Positions 52,301-61,831 of a stretch of DNA of 64,000 nucleotides are shown here, one piece after another. Origin of the DNA: JAIBJN01 sp963699495 (GTDB lineage: Bacteria; Actinomycetota; Thermoleophilia; Gaiellales; Gaiellaceae); NCBI GenBank assembly GCA_963699495.1, contig CAVOUB010000005.1:310001-374000 (forward strand). The letters are read 5' to 3'. A program made the translations under genes and the position numbers. The notes below the pieces were generated by a model. That model had not been told where the DNA came from. It did no database searches and saw only the letters and a list, made by a program, of their open reading frames with translations. Each line of letters starts with the position of its first letter. Position 1 is the stretch's first letter.

Positions 52301-54394
52301 GTGTCCGTCGCGGCCCGCACCGGCGATCGCGTGCAGGCGCCCCGAGCCGCTCTCGCGCGCGCGGGGACCCGTGCCGCCCCGCTCCTCGCCGCCCTCGTCG
52401 CGGCGAGCTTCCTGCTGCGCCTCGGCCTCGGCTGGCTCCGCGCGACGCCCACCTTCTTCGCGGACGAGTACATCTACGGTGAGCTGGGCCGTTCGCTGGC
52501 GGAGTCCGGCCGGCCGCTGATCCGCGGCGTCTCGGCGAGCTTCCCCGCCCTCCTGCAGCCGCTCCTCACTGCGCCCGCCTGGCTGTTCGACGACGTGGAG
52601 ACCTCGTTCCGGCTCGTCCAGGCCATGGGCGCGCTCGCCATGTCCCTCGCGGCCGTGCCGGTCTTCCTGCTCGCGCGACGCCTCGGCCTGGCGACGGGGG
52701 TCTCGTTCGCGCTCGCTGCGCTCGCCCTGCTCGTGCCCGACATGGTCTATGCAGGCTGGGTCGTGGCGGAGCCCTTCGCGTACCCGCTGGCCCTGGGCGC
52801 GGTCGCCCTCGGCACCGTCGCGCTCGCCCGCCCGAGCCTGCGGCTCCAGCTCGGGTTCCTCGCCCTTGCCGCGCTGGCCACCTTCGCCCGGGTCCAGTTC
52901 GCGATCCTGCCCCTCTGCTTCCTCGTTGCCGTGCTCGTCATCGGTCTCAGGGAGCAGCGCGTGCGCGCCGCGCTGCGCGAGCAGGTGCTCGTCCTCGGCG
53001 CCGTCCTCGTCCCCGTCGTCCTCTTCGCCGCGGCCGGGCCGGGGCGCGTGCTCGGCTTCTACGAGGGGATCCTCGACCTCGACATCGCCTCGCCCGAGAT
53101 GGCGAAGTGGCTCGGTGCCGACTCCATGCTCCTGGCCTACGCGGCGGGCGTGGTCCTCGCCCCCGGCGCGCTCGTGGGGCTCTGGCTCGCGCTCCGGCGC
53201 CCGCGCTCGCGCGAGGAGCTCGCCTTCGGCGCGCTCACGCTCCCCCTCGTCGTCACGCTCCTGATCGAGGCGGCCGCGTACGGGCTGGGAGGCGACCGCA
53301 TCCAGGAGCGCTACTTCTTCTATGCCGTCCCGCTGATCGGGATCCTCTTCGCCCTCTACGCCTCGCGAGGCTGGCCGCACCGGCTCGCCCACGGCGTGCT
53401 GGCGGCGGGGCTCGTCCTCATGGCCGCCCGCGTCCCCCTCTCCGGCTACTCGGCCGCGGACGGGAAGACGAACTCGCCCACCCTGTTCGCGACCGCCCGG
53501 CTCGAGCAGGCCTTCGGCGACGTCGCCACCGCCTCGCTGGTCCTCGCGCTCGGCGTCACCCTCCTCGCCGCCGTTCTCGTCCTCGCCAGCCGGCGGCCGC
53601 AGATCGCGACCCCGGTCGCTCTCGGGCTCGCCCTGGCCGTGTGCGCAGGGACGTACGCGGGGGCGATCTCGTACAACCTCGCCAACGCCGACCGGACGCG
53701 GACGGACGTCCTCGGCCCCGACCCGTCCTTCGTCGACGCGACGGGGATCGAGGGGGCGGCCATGCTCCAGTCCCGGACGAGCGAGCGCGGGGTGGCGTCC
53801 GAGTATCTGTTCTGGAACCGCTCCGTCGACGCCGTCTACCTCCTTCCGGGCGCCGAGCCGCCGGACTCGTTCACGGTCACCCGCCTGACGACCGCCCCCG
53901 ACGGGACGCTCCTCGCGGACGGGCACCCGGTGACCCGACCACTCCTCGCGGACGCCTTCAGCGACACGATCCGCTTCCGCGATTCCGACGAGATCGCCAC
54001 CTCGCCCGTCTACCGCCTCGTGGCCGCCCACGGGACGCAGCGGCTCGCCCTCTACGCCCCGGGGCGCTACGAGGACGGCTGGCTCGGGCTCGGGGGGAGC
54101 TTCCAGCTCTGGCCCGAGTCCGCGGCCGAGGGCCTGGCCGGGACGCTGACCTTCGAGCTGACCGGGCCCGCCGAGGCCGCGCCCGTCGCGGTCGAGTTCG
54201 CGCCGCCCGGCGCCTCTGCGGAGGAGGTCGTCGTGAGGCCCGGCCGCACGCAGCGCGTCTCCTTCCCCGTCTGCGCGGACGGGAGCTGGAGCATGGACTT
54301 CGTCGCGCCGTCGACCGGCGGAATCGGCGGGCGCTTCGTCAGCGTGCAGGCGTCGGAGCCGGTCTACCGGCCCGACCCGTCCGCCTGCCGGTAG
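52301..54394 (+). CDS. GT-C fold membrane glycosyltransferase (PMT/GT39-like)
   Basis: 697 residues. The first external loop has the acidic catalytic motif FFADEYIYGELGRSLAESG, followed by about twelve helices (for example LALGAVALGTVALARPSLRLQLGFLALAALATFARVQF) and a C-terminal extracytoplasmic beta domain of about 200 residues. Such enzymes use polyprenyl-phosphate sugars to glycosylate proteins or wall polymers outside the cell. The pilus-type promoter suggests a pilin or accessory pilus protein as acceptor (inference). Confidence 0.75.
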   Translation: MSVAARTGDRVQAPRAALARAGTRAAPLLAALVAASFLLRLGLGWLRATPTFFADEYIYGELGRSLAESGRPLIRGVSASFPALLQPLLTAPAWLFDDVETSFRLVQAMGALAMSLAAVPVFLLARRLGLATGVSFALAALALLVPDMVYAGWVVAEPFAYPLALGAVALGTVALARPSLRLQLGFLALAALATFARVQFAILPLCFLVAVLVIGLREQRVRAALREQVLVLGAVLVPVVLFAAAGPGRVLGFYEGILDLDIASPEMAKWLGADSMLLAYAAGVVLAPGALVGLWLALRRPRSREELAFGALTLPLVVTLLIEAAAYGLGGDRIQERYFFYAVPLIGILFALYASRGWPHRLAHGVLAAGLVLMAARVPLSGYSAADGKTNSPTLFATARLEQAFGDVATASLVLALGVTLLAAVLVLASRRPQIATPVALGLALAVCAGTYAGAISYNLANADRTRTDVLGPDPSFVDATGIEGAAMLQSRTSERGVASEYLFWNRSVDAVYLLPGAEPPDSFTVTRLTTAPDGTLLADGHPVTRPLLADAFSDTIRFRDSDEIATSPVYRLVAAHGTQRLALYAPGRYEDGWLGLGGSFQLWPESAAEGLAGTLTFELTGPAEAAPVAVEFAPPGASAEEVVVRPGRTQRVSFPVCADGSWSMDFVAPSTGGIGGRFVSVQASEPVYRPDPSACR

Positions 54395-54397
54395 CCC

Positions 54398-55492
<1,095 letters not shown>

Positions 55493-55631
55493 TGACCCGC
55501 CTTTCTCGTTACCCGTGCAACGTTGTCCGTGGAACGAAAAGAGAGCCGGCGAGGTACAGCCGTTCGCCGACTCACAGGCACATCCGGCCCGGATTCTACA
55601 ACGCCTGTGGAAAACTGGTAGACGAGATTTC

Positions 55632-56495
55632 TCAGCCCTCGGCGGACACGGTACCAACGACCTCGCCACGGCTGGAGTAGACGGGTCGCTCGGCCAGCTC
55701 CGGGAGCGCGAGCACCAGGCCGGCCGCCGCGTACACGGCCCGGTAGGCCCCGTCCTCCACCTTCAGGGCCACGCCAGTCCCGTCCGGGAGGCCGGCGCAG
55801 AGGACGCCCTCGGCCCCCCGCTTGGCGACCGCGCCGGGAAGAGCGCGCATGACCAGCGTGTCGACCGCCTGCGGCCCGCCGACGAGCTCAGGGTGCTCCG
55901 TCATCGCCGCGACGACCGTCTCGGCTCCGGGAGGCTCGCCCTGCACGAGACCGGCGAACAGACGGGCCATCTCGGCCAGGGAGAGCGCGAACGTGGGGAC
56001 GCCGCAGCCGTCGACCGCGGTCGCGAGCTCGCCGGGCGGCCGTCCGACGGCCTCGGCGACCAGCCCCTTGATCTCCTGCTGGAGGGGATGCTCGGGAAGC
56101 CGGTAGCCCTGCGTGTCCCACCCGCGCCTGCCCGCGAGGAAGAGGAAGCCCGCGTGCTTGCCCGAGCAGTTGTGGCGAAGGCGCGAGCCGTGCTCGGCGC
56201 CGCACTCCAGGTCGTCGGTCGACACGCCGGCGCGCTCGAGGAGGGCCCGCACGGCCACGAGCTGGTCGGGGCGCGCCTCGTGCGAGGCGCACGCGATGGC
56301 CAGCTCTTCCTGCGGCAGGTCGTAGGGAACCAGCGGGAGCGCCTGCAACGGCTTGGCCGCCGAGCGGACGAAGGCGACGAGCTCCGGATCGCCCCACGAC
56401 TCCACGATCTCCCCGCCTCGCACCACGACGGCGTGCGCCCGGTGGCGCGACTCGACGAGACCCCCGCGGGTCACGGCTACATTGATCCCGTCCAC
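55632..56495 (-). CDS. L-asparaginase II family protein
   Basis: A GTG start gives 287 residues with VESRHRAHAVVV, FVRSAAKPLQALP, CASHEARPDQL and HNCSGKHAGFL, the asparaginase II (PF06089) signature seen in rhizobial and actinobacterial enzymes. It hydrolyses L-asparagine to aspartate and ammonia. The start lies 11 bases from the divergent fpg start, so both leaders are extremely short. Confidence 0.9.
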   Translation of the reverse strand: MDGINVAVTRGGLVESRHRAHAVVVRGGEIVESWGDPELVAFVRSAAKPLQALPLVPYDLPQEELAIACASHEARPDQLVAVRALLERAGVSTDDLECGAEHGSRLRHNCSGKHAGFLFLAGRRGWDTQGYRLPEHPLQQEIKGLVAEAVGRPPGELATAVDGCGVPTFALSLAEMARLFAGLVQGEPPGAETVVAAMTEHPELVGGPQAVDTLVMRALPGAVAKRGAEGVLCAGLPDGTGVALKVEDGAYRAVYAAAGLVLALPELAERPVYSSRGEVVGTVSAEG

Positions 56496-56506
56496 GAGGA
56501 GGAATC

Positions 56507-57334
56507 ATTCCTGAGTTTCCTGAGGTGGAGGCGGCCCGCCGCGCGCTGGACGAGCCGCTGGCGCGCTCGTCGGTCGCCAAGGCCGGGCCGGCCCACATCG
56601 CGACGCTGAAGACGTTCGACCCGCCGCTCGAGGCCCTCGAGGGCCGTCGGCTGGCGGGCGCGCGGCGGCGCGGCAAGCACCTCCTCTTCCCGACCGACGA
56701 CGGCGAGCTCGTCCTGCACGTCCACCTGATGAGCGCCGGGCGCATCCGCTTCCTGGAGCCCGGCGCCAAGGGCCCGAAGACGCCGGCATTCCGGCTCCGA
56801 CTCGAGGACGGCGGCGAGCTGGTCCTCACGGAAGGCGGCTCGAAGAAGCGCGCCCGCGTCGGCCTCTACCGGCCGGACCAGCTGGAGGCCGAGCTCGCGC
56901 ACCTCGGACCGGAGGCGGACCGGATCGACGCGGCCGAGCTCGGCGAGATCGCCCGCCGCGAGTCGCGGCGACTGCACCCGTTCCTGCGCGACCAGCGCGC
57001 GCTCGCCGGGATCGGCCGGGCATGGTCGAACGAGATCCTGAACCGCGCGAAGCTCTCGCCGTATGCGCTCACCACGGACCTCTCCGACGAGGAGGTCGAG
57101 CGCCTCGCCGCCACGATCCGCGAGCTGCTGGCCGAGGGCCTCGAGCTACGCCTGGCCGGGGCGACCGACGCGAAGGCCTACAAGGTGCACAACCGCCTCG
57201 GCGAGCCGTGCCCCAACTGCGCGACGCCCATCGCCCGCGTCGACTTCGAGGAGCACACGATCTTCTACTGCCCCGAGTGCCAGACGGGCGGGCGCGTCCT
57301 CAAGGACCGCCGGCTGTCGCGGCTGCTGCGCTAG
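56507..57334 (+). CDS. mutM: Formamidopyrimidine-DNA glycosylase (Fpg/Nei family), apparent ATT start
   Basis: 275 residues reading (ATT)-PEFPEVEAARRAL, with catalytic Pro at position 2 and Glu3, GKHLLF lysine, an H2TH segment (ALAGIGRAWSNEILNRAKLSPY) and the zinc finger CPNC...CPECQTGGRVLKDRRLSRLLR. GAGGAGG stands 4 bases before ATT. A GTG at 56525 would remove the essential N-terminal proline, so ATT (or a mis-called ATG) must be the start. It excises 8-oxoguanine and similar lesions. Confidence 0.87.
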   Translation: MPEFPEVEAARRALDEPLARSSVAKAGPAHIATLKTFDPPLEALEGRRLAGARRRGKHLLFPTDDGELVLHVHLMSAGRIRFLEPGAKGPKTPAFRLRLEDGGELVLTEGGSKKRARVGLYRPDQLEAELAHLGPEADRIDAAELGEIARRESRRLHPFLRDQRALAGIGRAWSNEILNRAKLSPYALTTDLSDEEVERLAATIRELLAEGLELRLAGATDAKAYKVHNRLGEPCPNCATPIARVDFEEHTIFYCPECQTGGRVLKDRRLSRLLR

Positions 57335-58666
57335 CCGGCGCGCGCGACGACCGTCTCGAGCGCGGCCACGACCTCGGGGTCGAACTGCGTCCCGGCACAG
57401 AGCTCCAGCTCCGCCAGCGCCTCCTGCGGGAGAGCGGGCTGCCCGGTACGGGCGGTCCGTCGTCATCGCGCTATAGGCGTCGCAGACGCACACGATGCGA
57501 GCGACGAGCGGAATCTCCTCGGCGGCGAGCCCGTCGGGGTAGCCGCCCCCGTCCCAGCGCTCGTGGCACGAGCGCACCAGGTGACCAACGCGGCCGAGCA
57601 GGCCGCCGACCTGGTCGAGCATGCGCTCGCCTTCGATCGTGTGCGTCTCGATGACCGCTCGTTCCTCGGGGTCGAGCCTCCCGGGCTTGTTGATGATCTC
57701 GGAGGGGATGCGGATCTTGCCGACGTCGTGGAGGAGCGCTGCCAGCTCGGCGTCCCGCTGGGCCCTCGCGTCGAGCCCTAGCTCGGCCGCGGTGGCGACG
57801 ACCAGCTCGACGACCTCGCGGCTGTGCGTGCCCGTGTAAACGTCGTCCGCCTCGATCACGTCGCCGAGGAGAAGCGCGGTCCCGCGGTAGGCGCGCCCGA
57901 GCTCCAGCGCGTGGTCGATCCGGCGTGTCCGCTCCTGCGCGAAGAACGCCAGCAGGCCGACGAGCGGGAGGACGAGCAGGAGCGCGTAGGGCGCGTCGAA
58001 GGCGACGACCGCGAAAAGGAAGCCGGCCGGTGCGAGCGCCGCGTCCACGAGGTAGACGGGCGCAGTCGAGCGAAGCTGGGTCAGGACCGGCACGTCGAAC
58101 GCATATCGGGCCCGCGCGGCCGAGCTGGCGAAGTCGAGCGCGAACTGGGCCAGAAGCGCGAGACCGAGGACCGGCAGTACCGACCAGGTCGGCGCCGGCT
58201 CTCCCGCCAGCGCGAGCACAGCGGCCGGCCCGAGCGCGTGCCAGGCGCTGAACACTTCGAGCAGCGCGCGCTCACCGTGCACCTTCCCGCGCACGACGTC
58301 CACGGCCGCGCAGAGGACGAATCCCAGCGCCACGCACAGGGGCACGACGCCGACCGGAAGCAGGAAGAGCATCGGGACGAAGATGATCTGCGTCGGCACC
58401 GCAAAGCCCGGCCCGACCTCGAACTCCACGCGCGCAGCGAGCGCGTACGCGAGGACGAGCAGGACGAAAACTCCCGGTGACGCCGTCCGCGAGGACGGCG
58501 TCAGGAACGCGAACGGCACGGCCACGGCGAGGAAGGCCAGCGCGCCCAGGAGCGCTGCGCGCGAGTCGCGCCCGCCGAGCCGCTCGGGCGCCCGGGCGCG
58601 GGCGTCCTCGATCAGCCCGCCGGCCTGCGGGTCGAGCTCGGCCGCAGTGGACGGCGCGGCGGTCAT
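57331..58666 (-). pseudogene. Membrane HD-GYP c-di-GMP phosphodiesterase, late +1 frameshift
   Basis: The N-terminal half has about seven helices (a MASE-like sensor, residues 35-230). The HD-GYP domain has LLHDVGKI, NKPGRLDPEERAVIETHTIEGERML, CHERWDGGGYPDGL and VCDAYSAMTTDRPYR, all metal residues present. One extra base in the run at 57436-57438 shifts the last 33 residues; removing it gives RAAALPQEEALAELELCAGTQFDPEVVAALETVVARAG and 444 residues. Its stop shares CTAG with fpg. It would lower c-di-GMP, a known pilus signal. Confidence 0.85.
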
Positions 58667-58728
58667 CTACCGGATCTTCGAGGGCAGCCGCGGCCTCGGT
58701 CTCACTCGAACGGGGGATCGTGGCAACT

Positions 58729-58749
58729 GGGTTCCCTCCTTCGAGGGAT
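58729..58749 (-). promoter_or_regulatory. GC-hairpin element upstream of the HD-GYP gene
   Basis: On the minus strand it reads ATCCCTCGAAGGAGGGAACC then C, matching the element before pilin 2 at 17 of 20 bases or close to it. It is 63 bases before the HD-GYP ATG and between that gene and the divergent secreted-protein gene. Confidence 0.4.
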
Positions 58750-58811
58750 GCCTCTCGGCCACGTCCCGGAGACACTGAGAGCACCTACGCGGCAAGGAGA
58801 GGTTCGCGGTG

Positions 58812-59438
58812 ATGAGAGGTCTGTTGCGGCACGTCGTCCTGGCGCTCATCGCGTCGCTCGCTCTGGCGGCGCCGGCCCACGCCGGCTCGTTCAGCGACTC
58901 GGCGGCCTCGTGCGACGGCCGCAAGGCGGAGCAGCCCTTCAAGCGCTGGCTCGACCCGATGCGCTACGTGCTCGCGCCGAACGGCGACCTCGAGCGCGGC
59001 GCAGCGGAGTGGAAGCTAACCGGCGGCGCCAAGGTCGTCGACGGCAACGAGACGTTCTACGTCGGCGGCGCGCTCGACTCGCAGTCGCTCTTCCTCCCCG
59101 CCGGCAGCTCGGCGACGACGCGTCCGCTGTGCGTCCGGCTTTTCCATCCGACCGTCCGCTACTTCGCCAAGAACCGCGGCACGCCCGTCTTCTCCAGCCT
59201 GCTGGTGGAGGCCCTGATCGAGGATCCGCTGAGCGGTAACGTGCTGACGCTCCCGGTCGGCGTCCACACCGGCGGGTCGAGCTGGCATCCCTCGCTTCCG
59301 GGCCTCGTGCTCGCCGACTTCCTCTCGGTGCTCGGCGAGGACGGCGAACTGGCGGTCGCATTCCGCTTCAAGCCGGTCGGACTCGGCGCGAAGTGGCAGA
59401 TCGACGACGTCTACGTCGATCCGTTCCGGAACCGCTAA
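58812..59438 (+). CDS. Secreted protein, unknown
   Basis: 208 residues with a signal peptide (RHVVLALIASLALAAPAHAGS), start preceded by AAGGAGAGG; a GTG one codon upstream is also possible. The mature part (SFSDSAASCDGRKAEQPFKRWLDPMRYVLAPNGDLERGAAEWKLTGGAKVVDGNE...) resembles carbohydrate-binding-like jelly rolls common in Thermoleophilia, ending WQIDDVYVDPFRNR. Ligand unknown. Its TAA overlaps the convergent stop by 4 bases. Confidence 0.72.
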   Translation: MRGLLRHVVLALIASLALAAPAHAGSFSDSAASCDGRKAEQPFKRWLDPMRYVLAPNGDLERGAAEWKLTGGAKVVDGNETFYVGGALDSQSLFLPAGSSATTRPLCVRLFHPTVRYFAKNRGTPVFSSLLVEALIEDPLSGNVLTLPVGVHTGGSSWHPSLPGLVLADFLSVLGEDGELAVAFRFKPVGLGAKWQIDDVYVDPFRNR

Positions 59439-60016
59439 GTCGGCAGCGAGATGACCAGCGTCTCGTCGCGGGCCTCGAGCCCGCCGCCCAGCGCGCGGAT
59501 GAGGAGCGCCGCCGCGGGTGCGGCCAGCTCCCGGGCCTCCTCGCCGAGCACGACCGGCTGAGCGGTGCGCGAGAGCGGGGAGAGGACGAGCTCCGGGCCG
59601 CGGACCTCGAGGTCGATGCTCTCGTGGCCCCCGAAGCGGGCGGTCGCCCTGGCGAGCTGGGAGAGCGCGCGGGCGGTCGGCTCCGGGTCGACGCGGACGG
59701 GCGAGCCCCGTCCCGCGACGTTCACCCGGCCCTCCTCCAGCCGCCCGGCGGCCTCGCGGGCCAGCTCGAGCGAGTCGCGCTCGACCAGGGTCGGGTCGTA
59801 CCTGCCGGACTCGATCCGCGCCGCGAGCCGGAGCTGGTCGACCAGCTCGTCGATCTGCGCGGACGCGGCCCCGATCATCTCCAGGTAGCGCGGCGCAGGC
59901 GCGTCCAGAGGCAGCTGCTCGAGGGTCCGCGCGAATCCGTAGACCGTCGCGAGCGGGGTCAGGATGTCGTGACAGGCGACCGAGACGAGCTCGGCGAATT
60001 GGCGCTCGTTCGTCAT
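59435..60016 (-). CDS. Histidine-kinase-like protein with degenerate ATPase domain
   Basis: 193 residues. The HisKA helix pair is clear (QFAELVSVACHDILTPLATVYGFARTLEQLP...QIDELVDQLRLAARIESGRYDP), with His in ACHDILTP. The C-terminal half is shaped like HATPase (VRVDPEPTARALSQLARATARFGG) but lacks the N, G1 and G2 boxes. There is no sensor or membrane segment. It may be a phosphotransfer or dimerisation module. Its start overlaps the folE2 ATG on the other strand (CATG). Confidence 0.72.
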   Translation of the reverse strand: MTNERQFAELVSVACHDILTPLATVYGFARTLEQLPLDAPAPRYLEMIGAASAQIDELVDQLRLAARIESGRYDPTLVERDSLELAREAAGRLEEGRVNVAGRGSPVRVDPEPTARALSQLARATARFGGHESIDLEVRGPELVLSPLSRTAQPVVLGEEARELAAPAAALLIRALGGGLEARDETLVISLPT

Positions 60017-61025
60017 GGAGCTGGGCTGCTACGTTCTCCGGGTGGAGCGCAGACTATCCGGCACGACAGGGACCGTTGACATGCAGGCCTCCGTGCCGGA
60101 GGTGCAGCTCGGGCTCTCCCGGGCGGGCGTCACCGGCGTGCAGAAGGCCGTGCGCATGCAGCACGGAGGCAGCGACGCGCTCGTCTCCGCCGACATCGAC
60201 TGCTTCGTCGACCTCGACCCGGCCCAGAAGGGCGTGCACATGTCCCGCTTCCCGGAGCTCTTCGAGGAGGCGATCGACGAGCTCGTGATCGGGGAGATGC
60301 TGCTCGTCGAGCGACTGGCCGAGCACATCGCGCGCCACATCGTCGAGCGCCAGGACGCGCTGCGGGCCGAGGTCAAGATCGCCGCCCGCTACCCCATCGA
60401 GCGGACGACCCCGGTGACCGGCCTGCGCACGCAGGAGCTGGTGACCCTCATCGGGCTCGCTGCAGCCTCGCGTACCGGGTCGAGGCGCATCGTCGGAGTC
60501 GAGGCAACCGGGATCAACGCATGCCCCTGCGCACAGGGCCTCGTCCGCGACCAGGCGGCGGAGCGGCTCGGCGAGGCCGGCTTCGAGGACGCCGACGTGG
60601 AGCGCATCCTCGAGCTCGTCCCGCTCGCCACCCACAACCAGCGCGGTCGCGGGACCCTCTACCTCGGCACCGACCTCCGGCTCGACGCAGAGGATCTCGT
60701 GGAGCTGGTCGAGGGCTCGATGAGCTCGCCCGTGTACGAGCTCCTCAAGCGGCCGGACGAGCTGTTCGTCGTCGAGCACGCGCACCTCTCGCCGCGCTTC
60801 GTCGAGGACTCGGTGCGGCTCATGGTCAAGGGCGCGCTCGAGGCCTACGGCGACCTGCGCGACGACGACTTCGTCCTCGCCCGCCAGGTCAACTTCGAGA
60901 CGATCCACAACCACGACGTCCTCGCCGAGCGCTTCGGCACGGTCGGCGAGCTCCGCGGCGAGCTGGCAAACGGAGGCCACTCCGCTCGCCATACCGAGCT
61001 GGGCGACTGGCTCCGCGCCGTCTGA
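60015..61025 (+). CDS. folE2: GTP cyclohydrolase IB (FolE2/MptA)
   Basis: 336 residues: QASVPEVQLGLSRAGVTGVQKAVRM, YPIERTTPVTGLRTQELVTLIGLA, GINACPCAQGL (metal Cys), THNQRGRGTLYL and NFETIHNHDVLAERFGTV, the GCYH-IB signature. It makes 7,8-dihydroneopterin triphosphate for folate without the zinc-dependent FolE. Starts at 60015 (ATG), 60042 (GTG) or 60081 (ATG) are possible; the middle one gives the usual length. Confidence 0.92.
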   Translation: MELGCYVLRVERRLSGTTGTVDMQASVPEVQLGLSRAGVTGVQKAVRMQHGGSDALVSADIDCFVDLDPAQKGVHMSRFPELFEEAIDELVIGEMLLVERLAEHIARHIVERQDALRAEVKIAARYPIERTTPVTGLRTQELVTLIGLAAASRTGSRRIVGVEATGINACPCAQGLVRDQAAERLGEAGFEDADVERILELVPLATHNQRGRGTLYLGTDLRLDAEDLVELVEGSMSSPVYELLKRPDELFVVEHAHLSPRFVEDSVRLMVKGALEAYGDLRDDDFVLARQVNFETIHNHDVLAERFGTVGELRGELANGGHSARHTELGDWLRAV

Positions 61026-61033
61026 GCCCGGGC

Positions 61034-61669
61034 TCAGACGCGCTTCGAGCGCAGCGCCGTGCCCGAGCCGCCCAGCCGCGGGCGACGGAGCTGGATCTTG
61101 TTCTCCTCGCCGGCCAGGAGCCGGCGGATGTTCGTCCGGTGGAGGACGATGATGGCGAGCGCGGCGCCGGTGGTGAACGCGAGCACGGGCCACGAGGCGC
61201 CGAAGAGAAACGCCCAGAGCGGCAGCGAGATAGCCGCGGCGATCGACGCCACCGAGGCGTAGCGGAAGGCGAAGAAGACGACCAGCCAGACCGCCGCGGC
61301 GAGGAGCGCGGGGATCGGCGCGACGGCCAGCGCGACGCCGCCCGTCGTCGCCACCATCTTCCCGCCGCGCGCGAAGCCGAGGAAGAGCGGCCGCCAGTGG
61401 CCGATCATCGCCGCGACGCCGGCCAGGACGCCGATCAGATCGCCCCCGAGCCAGAGGCCGAGCAGCGCCGCGACCGTGCCCTTCGCGATGTCGAGCAGCG
61501 CCACGGCCATCCCGAACTTGAACCCGAGCACCCGCCAGACGTTCGTCGCCCCCGGGTTTCCGCTGCCGAGCGTCCGGATGTCGACGCCGCGAAGCAGCCG
61601 GGGGAGCCAGTAGCCCCACGGCATGCTGCCGAGGATGTAGCCCGTGCCGATGAGGATGAAGTCGATCAG
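61034..61669 (-). CDS. plsY: PlsY, acyl-phosphate glycerol-3-phosphate acyltransferase, apparent CTG start
   Basis: The protein has GSMPWGYWLPRLLRGVDIRTLGSGNPGATNVWRVLG, GHWRPLFLGFARGGKMVATTGGV and HRTNIRRLLAGEENKI, the three PlsY motifs. The first ATG (61624) begins inside the first membrane helix. The frame is open back to CTG at 61669, giving LIDFILIGTGYILGSMPWG, the normal TM1, and 211 residues. CTG or an unrecognised start is therefore likely. It makes lysophosphatidic acid in membrane lipid synthesis. Confidence 0.88.
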   Translation of the reverse strand: MIDFILIGTGYILGSMPWGYWLPRLLRGVDIRTLGSGNPGATNVWRVLGFKFGMAVALLDIAKGTVAALLGLWLGGDLIGVLAGVAAMIGHWRPLFLGFARGGKMVATTGGVALAVAPIPALLAAAVWLVVFFAFRYASVASIAAAISLPLWAFLFGASWPVLAFTTGAALAIIVLHRTNIRRLLAGEENKIQLRRPRLGGSGTALRSKRV

Positions 61670-61738
61670 TGTCCCTTCAGGTGATGCTGCTGTGCTCCTG
61701 CGTCGTGAGCACCAAGCAGAGTGCGCGCTCGACCGAAG

Positions 61739-61759
61739 CCAAGGCTGAGGAAGCCTTGG
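61739..61759 (-). terminator. Hairpin after superoxide dismutase
   Basis: A perfect 8-bp stem CCAAGGCT / AGCCTTGG with a 5-base loop, 72 bases past the sod stop. No U tract. Confidence 0.45.
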
Positions 61760-61831
61760 TGAGGGCGAGGGTGGGCTCTGGGGCTGCGTGATCGCGGGGC
61801 GGGAGTGCGGCGTGCATTGCCTGGAAGGGCA

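Noticed and set aside
52193..54031. 612-codon minus-strand open frame opposite the GT-C gene
   Set aside because: It is Arg/Glu/Gly-rich shadow coding caused by high GC.
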